Shown here in pieces: positions 1-4,721 of a stretch of DNA of 8,840 bases. The translations under genes and the position numbers were made by a program. The stretch is from Prevotellaceae bacterium (lineage in GTDB: Bacteria > Bacteroidota > Bacteroidia > Bacteroidales > UBA932): NCBI GenBank assembly GCA_031259805.1, contig JAIRKX010000095.1:1-8840 (forward strand), written 5' to 3'. How positions within the stretch are numbered: the first letter of the stretch is position 1; each line of letters opens with the position of its first letter. Under the pieces are notes generated by a model. That model searched no databases. It was not told the origin of the DNA and worked only from the letters and a program-made list of their open reading frames with translations.

Positions 1-4
1 TTTT

Positions 5-36
5 TTTGGTTGATATTCAAAAAAATCATACCTTTG
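5..36 (+). promoter_or_regulatory. Bacteroidetes-type promoter (TTTG / TACCTTTG)
   Basis: TTTG at 5-8 and TACCTTTG at 29-36 are separated by 20 bases. This matches the Bacteroidetes primary sigma factor consensus (-33 TTTG, about 19-21 bases, -7 TAnnTTTG). Transcription would begin around 41-44 and run into the signal-peptide remnant at 127, leaving a leader of roughly 85 nt. It is the best promoter match in the window, and it now drives only a broken gene. Confidence 0.65.
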
Positions 37-66
37 TCGGAGATTCAAAAAAGCCCTCCGACTTTT
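36..66 (+). terminator. Hairpin followed by TTTT, possible terminator or attenuator
   Basis: GTCGGAG (36-42) pairs perfectly with CTCCGAC (56-62), with a 13-nt A-rich loop, and TTTT follows at 63-66. It could be the intrinsic terminator of a gene entering from the left. The left arm shares its first base with the -7 box at 29-36, so a transcript from that promoter would not contain the whole stem. It is therefore more likely to act on readthrough from upstream. The short T-run keeps confidence moderate. Confidence 0.4.
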
Positions 67-126
67 GATTAAAGGAGTGAATTATTTTTTGAAACTGCCA
101 TTGAAAAATAAATAAAATAACACACG

Positions 127-225
127 ATGAAGAAATTGTTTTTGATAGCTGTTTTAGCGCTGAGCCTGTCCGCCGCATGGCTGTCCCCCGCTGGCGGGGG
201 TGTCCGTAGGACGGGGGTGGACTAA
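127..225 (+). pseudogene. Signal-peptide-only remnant of an exported protein gene
   Basis: ATG at 127 opens a 32-codon frame beginning MKKLFLIAVLALSLSAAW, a textbook export signal: two lysines at 2-3, then a hydrophobic core over residues 4-14. The reading then enters the inverted-repeat arm (169-223), which encodes a Gly/Arg-rich tail, and stops at TAA 223-225 directly after the arm. The promoter at 5-36 and an A-rich start region lie upstream, so the 5' end of a once functional gene seems intact. No plausible mature-protein continuation is visible after the right arm at 676. I infer that the gene was truncated by the repeat block and its 3' part lost. The original product cannot be named. 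A functional 32-residue peptide is possible but less likely. Confidence 0.55.
169..223 (+). repeat. Left arm of 55-bp inverted repeat
   Basis: This arm is the reverse complement of 622-676 with two mismatches (at 172 and 178). It contains two small palindromes: CCCCCG-CTGG-CGGGGG (185-200) and GTCC-GTA-GGAC (202-212). G+C is much higher than in the AT-rich flank to its left. Such C/G-run motifs look like a dispersed repeat family. No transposase or convincing target-site duplication is visible. Confidence 0.85.
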
Positions 226-227
226 GA

Positions 228-315
228 GTTGAAAGTTGAAAGTTGAAAGTTGAAAGTTGAAAGTTGAAAGTTGAAAGTTGAAAGTTGAAAGTTGAGAGTT
301 GAAAGTTGAAAGTTG
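228..315 (+). repeat. GTTGAAA heptamer array, 12 units
   Basis: Twelve consecutive 7-bp units run from 228 to 311, followed by a partial GTTG (312-315). Eleven are exactly GTTGAAA; the tenth (291-297) is GTTGAGA. Seven is not a multiple of three, so this array could not change length inside a coding frame without shifting it. Near-identity suggests recent slippage-driven expansion, and copy number is probably variable between isolates. Confidence 0.95.
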
Positions 316-385
316 TTCTTAGTTCTTAGTTCTTAGTTCTTAGTTCTCAACTCTCAACTCATAACTCTTAGTTCTTAGTTCTTAA
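316..385 (+). repeat. TTCTTAG-type heptamer array, 10 units
   Basis: The array continues without a phase break from the GTTGAAA block. TTCTTAG occurs four times (316-343), then TTCTCAA, CTCTCAA and CTCATAA (344-364), CTCTTAG, TTCTTAG and TTCTTAA (365-385). The CTCAA variants are partly complementary to the GTTGAGA/GTTGAAA units, so a transcript could fold the two arrays together. Confidence 0.9.
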
Positions 386-393
386 CTCATTTC

Positions 394-579
394 GGGCTGC
401 GCCCTTGCCATGACGCGCTGCCCCGTAGGGGCATAATGTCGGTAGAAATGGCGGCGAACACACCTGCCCTCCGCGTGCCGTTAGGCACGCTATGTGTTGG
501 CTCACATACCGTGCCTAACGGCACGGTGGGGTGGCGCCGGCATCCGTTTTCTACCGACAGGGCGTACCTAACGGCACGC
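394..579. repeat. Block of stacked palindromes, REP-like dispersed repeat
   Basis: There is no gene here. Visible structures are: GGGC-TGC-GCCC (394-404); TGCCCC-GTA-GGGGCA (419-433); a 12-bp perfect inverted pair TGTCGGTAGAAA (437-448) and its complement (548-559); GCGTGCC-GTTA-GGCACGC (473-490); TATGTG...CACATA (491-508); an 8-bp stem ACCGTGCC-TAAC-GGCACGGT (508-527); and a near-copy of that stem with one mismatch (562-579). The stems at 474-489 and 510-525 are also complements of each other, so the stretch can form either two small hairpins or one long one. The GTGCCTAAC core in three copies suggests a mobile palindromic repeat family. Confidence 0.75.
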
Positions 580-597
580 TTCTTTATTCTCATATAG

Positions 598-618
598 TTC
601 TTAACTCTTAGTTCTTAG
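598..618 (+). repeat. Second short heptamer array (TTCTTAA/CTCTTAG/TTCTTAG)
   Basis: Three 7-bp units, TTCTTAA (598-604), CTCTTAG (605-611) and TTCTTAG (612-618), repeat the order seen at 365-385 and lie just inside the right inverted arm. The palindrome block is thus sandwiched between heptamer arrays. Confidence 0.8.
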
Positions 619-621
619 TTA

Positions 622-676
622 AGTCCACCCCCGTCCTACGGACACCCCCGCCAGCGGGGGACAGCCGTGCGGAGGA
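622..676 (-). repeat. Right arm of 55-bp inverted repeat
   Basis: This is the reverse complement of 169-223 with two mismatches and closes the composite repeat block. Its outer edge merges into GCGGAGGAATCT (669-680), a 12-mer that recurs exactly at 8808-8819 at the other end of the window, so the arm may abut or overlap another dispersed repeat. A small stem CCTTG-ACG-CAAGG follows at 684-696. Confidence 0.85.
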
Positions 677-757
677 ATCTGTTCCTTGACGCAAGGCCGT
701 GCAAAGCGCCCGGTGCAGGGAATTTTCTACCAACCAGTGAAAACGAATATATTTTAG

Positions 758-895
758 ATGCGTCAGCCCTACCCTACTAAGGTTGTTTGTTATTTAAATA
801 AGGTGAGAATACGGTTTTCTGCAAAGAATACTTACCTATTGCATTTCTACTTCCAAAGAGGCAGGGTTCGTATACTTCGTCGACAATTTGTGTGA
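758..895 (+). CDS. Doubtful 45-residue basic small ORF
   Basis: ATG at 758 opens 45 codons ending at TGA 893-895. The product begins MRQPYPTKVV, is rich in Arg and Lys, and is otherwise featureless to me. A sequence one base off the -7 consensus (TATATTTT, 748-755) lies just upstream. A frame this short can arise by chance, and its 3' end overlaps the phased TTCGT array ahead of hutH. I do not recognise a family. The rest of 677-954 shows no gene. It does contain a 12-bp perfect palindrome TTATTTAAATAA (790-801). Confidence 0.15.
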   Translation: MRQPYPTKVVCYLNKVRIRFSAKNTYLLHFYFQRGRVRILRRQFV

Positions 896-924
896 AATTC
901 GTATGGAGTTCGTTAAAAATTCGT
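876..924 (+). promoter_or_regulatory. Phased array: TTCGT every 11 bp, upstream of hutH
   Basis: TTCGT occurs at 876, 898, 909 and 920, with TTTGT at 887. All five starts are exactly 11 bp apart, about one helical turn. A sixth TTCGT sits at 867, out of phase by 2 bp. The last copy overlaps the -7 box by one base. Direct pentamer repeats on one face of the helix are the usual arrangement of binding sites for OmpR/PhoB-type response regulators and some other activators. That this is an operator for hutH-asnS is inference. Confidence 0.45.
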
Positions 925-931
925 ACTTTTG
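924..931 (+). promoter_or_regulatory. -7 promoter box TACTTTTG for hutH
   Basis: TACTTTTG fits the Bacteroidetes -7 consensus TAnnTTTG and lies 23 bases before the hutH ATG, giving a short leader of roughly 17-20 nt. No good TTTG -33 box stands at the normal distance. The closest is TTCG at 898-901 (22-base spacer), which is itself part of the 11-bp array. A weak -33 with repeated upstream sites would suit an activator-dependent promoter. Confidence 0.5.
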
Positions 932-954
932 TTTATTATTTATTTGCGTAGACA

Positions 955-2475
955 ATGGATGTTTTCTATATAGGTTCGGGGAGTTTGACGTTTGAGCAGT
1001 TGCAGTCTTTATTGTATAAGCCCTATCAACTGCGTCTGGCGGATGCGGCGCGGGCGCGTGTCGCGGCGTGCAGGGTATATCTTGATACTAAATCACAGGC
1101 GACCGATGCGCCTATTTACGGCGTAACAACCGGCTTCGGATCATTGCATAATAAAACTATTCGTCCTGAGGAGTTGGGGAAATTGCAGGAGAATTTGGTG
1201 ATGTCGCATGCTTGTAGTGTGGGCGAGGTGGTGTCGCCGGAGATTATACGGTTGATGCTGTTGTTGAAGGCGCAGGCGCTGGCGTCGGGTTATAGCGGGG
1301 TGCAGGTGAGTACGGTCGAGCGTATTCTGGATTTTTATAATCATGGGATTGTACCTGTGGTATACGATTGCGGGTCGTTGGGCGCGAGCGGAGATTTGGC
1401 GCCGCTTGCGAATTTGTTTTTGCCTCTTATCGGGCAGGGCGAGGTGTTGTACGATGGGCGGAAGCAGTTTTCGGCGGCGGTGTTGTCGCAGCTCGGTTGG
1501 GGGCCTCAGCGGTTGCAGTCGAAGGAGGGGCTGGCGTTGCTAAATGGCACGCAGTTTATGAGCGCTTGCGGGGTTAGCGCGCTGTTTCGTGTTTTCCGTC
1601 TGCTTCGGCTGGCCGATATGATCGGGGCATTGTCGCTTGAGGCCTTTGATGGCCGTATCGAGCCGTTTGATTCGCGGCTTCATGATATACGCCCGCATCG
1701 GGGACAGGTGCAGACGGCGCAAGCCTTCCGTCGGTTGCTTGAGGGTAGCGAGTTGATTGCGCGGCGGAAGAATCATGTGCAAGATCCGTATTCGTTCCGC
1801 TGTATACCTCAGGTGCACGGCGCGGTGAAGGATTGCGCCGATTATGTGGCTAACGTGGTGCTGATTGAGATTAATTCTGTGACGGATAACCCGACTATTT
1901 TCGCCGATAGCGATGAGGTGATTTCGGGTGGTAATTTTCACGGTCAACCGCTGGCGCTGGCTTACGATTTTATGGCGATTGCACTGACGCAGTTAGGCAA
2001 TATTTCGGAACGCCGCACGGCGCAACTGATTTGGGGATTGCGTGACTTGCCCGAATATCTGATTGCGCAGTCCGGCCTGAATTCCGGCTTTATGATTCCG
2101 CAGTATGTGGCGGCGGCGCTGGTGAATTTGAATAAGACGTACAGTCATCCGTCGTCGGTCGATTCTATTGTGTCGTCGAACGGGCAGGAAGATCATGTGA
2201 GCATGGGCGGCAATGCGGCAACCAAGTTGCTGAAGGTGATCGATAATGTAGAACGGATTTTAGCTATCGAATTGATGAATGCCGCGCAGGCTATCGAGTT
2301 CCGGCGTCCGGCAAAGACTTCTCCGGCGCTGGAAGAGTTGCTGGCGGGCTTCCGTCAAGAAGTGTCTTTCCTGTCGGAGGATCGCGTGATGTATATGGAT
2401 ATGCAAAAGGCGACGGAGTTTATCAGGCGGGTGGATCTTGGATCTTGGATTTTAGATAAAGTAAATGAAAAATGA
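955..2475 (+). CDS. hutH: Histidine ammonia-lyase (HAL/PAL/TAL family)
   Basis: The 506-residue product should deaminate L-histidine to urocanate and ammonia in the cytoplasm, the first step of histidine degradation. The self-forming MIO cofactor triad Ala144-Ser145-Gly146 lies in GSLGASGDLAPLANL. Other family signatures are Y56 in YGVTTGFG, H86 in LVMSHA, N198-G199-T200, Y279-x-x-R282 in PYSFRC, and GGNFHG (325-330). Residues 411-417 read QEDHVSM. The Glu at 412 is typical of histidine-specific enzymes, while phenylalanine and tyrosine lyases usually have NQD here, so I favour histidine. Length is normal for HutH. The coding strand is strikingly G+T-rich. No hutU, hutI or formiminotransferase gene is in the window. 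The stop overlaps the asnS start by 4 nt (ATGA), and the last codons lie in a 7-bp tandem repeat. Confidence 0.9.
   Translation: MDVFYIGSGSLTFEQLQSLLYKPYQLRLADAARARVAACRVYLDTKSQATDAPIYGVTTGFGSLHNKTIRPEELGKLQENLVMSHACSVGEVVSPEIIRLMLLLKAQALASGYSGVQVSTVERILDFYNHGIVPVVYDCGSLGASGDLAPLANLFLPLIGQGEVLYDGRKQFSAAVLSQLGWGPQRLQSKEGLALLNGTQFMSACGVSALFRVFRLLRLADMIGALSLEAFDGRIEPFDSRLHDIRPHRGQVQTAQAFRRLLEGSELIARRKNHVQDPYSFRCIPQVHGAVKDCADYVANVVLIEINSVTDNPTIFADSDEVISGGNFHGQPLALAYDFMAIALTQLGNISERRTAQLIWGLRDLPEYLIAQSGLNSGFMIPQYVAAALVNLNKTYSHPSSVDSIVSSNGQEDHVSMGGNAATKLLKVIDNVERILAIELMNAAQAIEFRRPAKTSPALEELLAGFRQEVSFLSEDRVMYMDMQKATEFIRRVDLGSWILDKVNEK
2433..2453 (+). repeat. GGATCTT heptamer repeat inside the hutH 3' end
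   Basis: GGATCTT (2433-2439), GGATCTT (2440-2446) and GGATTTT (2447-2453) form a three-unit, 7-bp tandem repeat encoding part of the C-terminal peptide VDLGSWIL. Period 7 matches the noncoding arrays at 228-385, although the unit differs. Gain or loss of one unit would shift the frame and move the stop relative to the asnS start. Confidence 0.7.
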
Positions 2476-3863
2476 TAACAGTGGGAAGAACAAAAATTGT
2501 GGCTCTTTTGAAGAGCGGCGTTATCGGAGGGGAAGTTACCGTTAAAGGATGGGTGCGCACTAAACGTGGAAACAAAAACGTTGCATTCATAGCGCTTAAC
2601 GACGGCTCTACGATACATAGTATCCAACTGGTCGTGGATGTGGCATTGTTTGCCGAAGAGTTGTTGAAGCGTATTTCGACAGGCGTCTGCTTGCGTGCGA
2701 CCGGACGGCTGGTCGCATCCCAGGGCAGCGGCCAGTCGGTGGAAATACAGGTGCGGGAGTTGGAAATCTACGGTATGGCCGACGACTATCCGCTGCAAAA
2801 GAAAGGTCATACGCTGGAGTTCCTGCGGGAGATAGCGCACCTTCGCCCGCGGACGAATACGTTCGGTGCGGTATTGCGTATCCGCCATGCGATGGCGTAT
2901 GCGATTCATCATTATTTCAACGAGCTTGGTTTTGTATGCTTGCATACGCCGCTGATTACGGCCTCCGACGCCGAGGGCGCTGGGGCTATGTTTCAGGTTA
3001 CGACGCTCGATCTTCAAAATCCGCCGCGCAACGAACGGCAGGAGATTGATTTTACGCAGGACTTTTTCGGTCGTCCCACCTGCCTGACCGTAAGCGGTCA
3101 GCTCGAAGGCGAATTGGGCGCACTGGCGCTGGGGGAGGTCTATACGTTCGGCCCGACATTCCGCGCCGAAAACAGTAATACGCCGCGCCATCTGGCCGAG
3201 TTCTGGATGATCGAACCCGAAATGGCGTTCTACGATATCACCGACAATATGAACCTCGCCGAAGACTTTATCAAATACCTGATACGATACGCACTCGATC
3301 GTTGCGCCGACGATCTGCAATTTCTGAATGACATGTACGACAATGGGCTTATCGAGCGGTTACGGGGCGTGGCGCAGACCGATTTTGTGCGCCTGACCTA
3401 CACCGAAGGGATCGATATCCTCCTGCAATCAGGACAACCGTTTGAGTTCCCTGTGGCATGGGGCGTCGATTTGCAAAGCGAGCACGAACGCTATCTCGTC
3501 GAAAAGCATTTCCAAAAACCGGTCATCCTCACCGACTATCCGAAGGAAATAAAAGCTTTCTATATGAAACAAAATGCCGATGGCAAAACAGTCCGCGCAA
3601 TGGACGTGCTGTTCCCTAAAATCGGGGAAATCATCGGCGGGTCGCAACGCGAGGAGAATTTGGAAAAATTGCAGGCACGTATCGCCGAAATGGGGATGAG
3701 CGACGAAAACCTGTGGTGGTATCTTGATACGCGCCGGTTCGGGACCGTCGAACATAGCGGCTTCGGCTTAGGCTTCGAGCGACTGCTATTGTTTGTGACC
3801 GGTATGGCCAATATCCGCGACGTCATCCCATTCCCCCGTACACCGAATAATGCGGAATTTTGA
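2472..3863 (+). CDS. asnS: Asparaginyl-tRNA synthetase
   Basis: This class IIb aminoacyl-tRNA synthetase charges tRNA-Asn with asparagine, using ATP, in the cytoplasm. The 463 residues match the usual bacterial AsnRS length (about 465). An N-terminal OB-fold anticodon-binding domain spans roughly residues 18-100 (VTVKGWVRTKR at 22-32). The class II catalytic core follows: motif 1 around 136-165, motif 2 FRAENSNTPRHLAEF (230-244), the GEIIGGSQRE segment (385-394) and motif 3 GLGFERLLL (432-440), ending near IPFPRTP. The start at 2472 gives MITVGRTKIV, which matches how AsnRS proteins normally begin. That ATG overlaps the hutH stop (ATGA, 2472-2475), so translation is probably coupled. No separate promoter is evident between them. 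Aspartyl-tRNA synthetase is excluded by length and by the AsnRS-like motif 2 sequence. Confidence 0.97.
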   Translation: MITVGRTKIVALLKSGVIGGEVTVKGWVRTKRGNKNVAFIALNDGSTIHSIQLVVDVALFAEELLKRISTGVCLRATGRLVASQGSGQSVEIQVRELEIYGMADDYPLQKKGHTLEFLREIAHLRPRTNTFGAVLRIRHAMAYAIHHYFNELGFVCLHTPLITASDAEGAGAMFQVTTLDLQNPPRNERQEIDFTQDFFGRPTCLTVSGQLEGELGALALGEVYTFGPTFRAENSNTPRHLAEFWMIEPEMAFYDITDNMNLAEDFIKYLIRYALDRCADDLQFLNDMYDNGLIERLRGVAQTDFVRLTYTEGIDILLQSGQPFEFPVAWGVDLQSEHERYLVEKHFQKPVILTDYPKEIKAFYMKQNADGKTVRAMDVLFPKIGEIIGGSQREENLEKLQARIAEMGMSDENLWWYLDTRRFGTVEHSGFGLGFERLLLFVTGMANIRDVIPFPRTPNNAEF

Positions 3864-3883
3864 GAATTAGAAATTAGCTTACG

Positions 3884-4006
3884 ATGATGAGAGATGAATG
3901 TAACGCGAATCGGAGCGCTCCTGCGAATATTGTAGCGGAGTTTAATATAACAGAACAACCCGTTCGGTTTGCGTTGGACAAAATAATAAAAATAGATATA
4001 CAATGA
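3884..4006 (+). CDS. Candidate 40-residue small ORF overlapping the T9SS cargo start
   Basis: ATG at 3884, 20 nt after the asnS stop, opens a 40-codon frame beginning MMRDECNANRSAPANIVAEF. It ends at TGA 4004-4006, overlapping the next gene's ATG as ATGA (4003-4006). The same 4-nt overlap joins hutH to asnS, which is the main argument for a translated coupling ORF. The product has no signal peptide, membrane segment or family I recognise. With no comparative evidence it may be a chance frame in a 139-nt intergenic gap; its role, if any, could be purely translational. Confidence 0.25.
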   Translation: MMRDECNANRSAPANIVAEFNITEQPVRFALDKIIKIDIQ

Positions 4007-4680
4007 AGAATACAGTACTGAAAAGCGGCTTGTTAAGTGTGGTCTGGATGGCGGTCGGGATGGCGGCAAACGGACAAAACCAGCCGCCGACATTCGTGAA
4101 ATTTATGCGCGGAGGCGTAGAAATAACCGATTTGCATCTTGAGATGAAAGAGGGCGCAATGGATACCATCCAACTATTTGCGCAAGACCCCGACGGAGAA
4201 CCAACCTATATCATGGCGACCCGTTTGCCGGATACATGGGCCTATTTTATGAACGACCTCTCCGCCGGCACTGCTACCCTCGTGCTTGCCCCCGACGACG
4301 ATGCGCAAGGCGACTACGAAATGAACTTCGCAACGTTCGACAGCGATCTGTCGCTCGCGCCGGCGACGGCTACGATCGCTATGCACATCATCGACCGCAA
4401 TGCGCTTACGCCGGAAGATACGAAGGTCGTCATCGTCAATTATCCGAATCCCGTAACCACGACTACGACGCTGGAGTTTGTCGTTCCGGTCGCCGGATAT
4501 ACGACGCTGAAAATTTATACCCAGACCGGGCGCGAAGTGTTGTCGGTCGTTGATGCGTCGATGGCGGCCAAGCGGTATTTCCGCAAGGTAAATATGTCGA
4601 CATATCCGGCAGGCACCTACGTCTATCATCTGGAAGTAAAAGGCGTCGGCAGTGCGTCGGGACGCCTGATAAAATTGTAA
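4003..4680 (+). CDS. Small T9SS cargo: Ig/cadherin-like domain plus type A sorting domain
   Basis: The 225-residue protein is predicted to be exported and then passed across the outer membrane by the type IX system. Residues 1-24 form a signal peptide with a probable cut before Q25. Residues about 27-131 (QPPTF, FAQDPDGE, LSAGTATLVLAPDDDAQGDY, then a closing strand ending MHIIDRN) follow the pattern of a single cadherin/putative-Ig-like beta sandwich. Residues about 146-225 fit the T9SS type A C-terminal domain: YPNP at 147-150, LKIYTQTGREV (169-179), YPAGTYVYHLEV (201-212) and the terminal RLIKL. Most T9SS cargos are far larger and carry an enzyme or adhesin, so this is minimal. It sits 41 nt before porV, suggesting co-expression. 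A surface-attached binding or structural role is inference. Confidence 0.8.
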   Translation: MKNTVLKSGLLSVVWMAVGMAANGQNQPPTFVKFMRGGVEITDLHLEMKEGAMDTIQLFAQDPDGEPTYIMATRLPDTWAYFMNDLSAGTATLVLAPDDDAQGDYEMNFATFDSDLSLAPATATIAMHIIDRNALTPEDTKVVIVNYPNPVTTTTTLEFVVPVAGYTTLKIYTQTGREVLSVVDASMAAKRYFRKVNMSTYPAGTYVYHLEVKGVGSASGRLIKL

Positions 4681-4709
4681 TCATCGTTTATAGTAATCAT
4701 CGTTTATAG
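4678..4709 (+). repeat. 16-bp perfect tandem duplication before porV
   Basis: TAATCATCGTTTATAG occurs twice head to tail (4678-4693 and 4694-4709). The first copy begins with the stop codon of the T9SS cargo gene. The core ATCGTT recurs a third time at 4716-4721, abutting the porV ATG (spacings 16 and 17 bp). No -7 box is visible in this 41-nt gap. It could be a recent duplication or a paired binding site. Confidence 0.8.
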
Positions 4710-4721
4710 CATATTATCGTT

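Noticed and set aside
228..388. CRISPR array
   Set aside because: The repeats are contiguous 7-mers without unique spacers, and no cas gene is present.
387..593. 68-codon minus-strand frame across the palindrome block
   Set aside because: It consists entirely of hairpin and repeat sequence, has no recognisable domain, and its openness follows from the GC-rich palindromes.
677..760. tRNA or small structured RNA
   Set aside because: Only a 5-bp triloop stem (684-696) is seen; no cloverleaf or known RNA consensus could be built.
955..2475. Tyrosine or phenylalanine ammonia-lyase (aryl polyene or flexirubin pathway)
   Set aside because: Residues 411-417 QEDHVSM and the PYSFRC segment match histidine lyases, and no aryl polyene genes are nearby. 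Substrate still needs an assay to be certain.
2355..3320. 321-codon minus-strand frame opposite asnS and the hutH end
   Set aside because: It is antisense to two genes with clear catalytic motifs. Its residue mix (many His, Arg, Gln) is typical of a shadow frame, and no domain is visible.
3560..4093. 177-codon minus-strand frame crossing the asnS end and the cargo start
   Set aside because: It overlaps conserved AsnRS motif 3 and the cargo signal peptide on the opposite strand, and its own product is low-complexity Ser/Pro/Arg without a domain.
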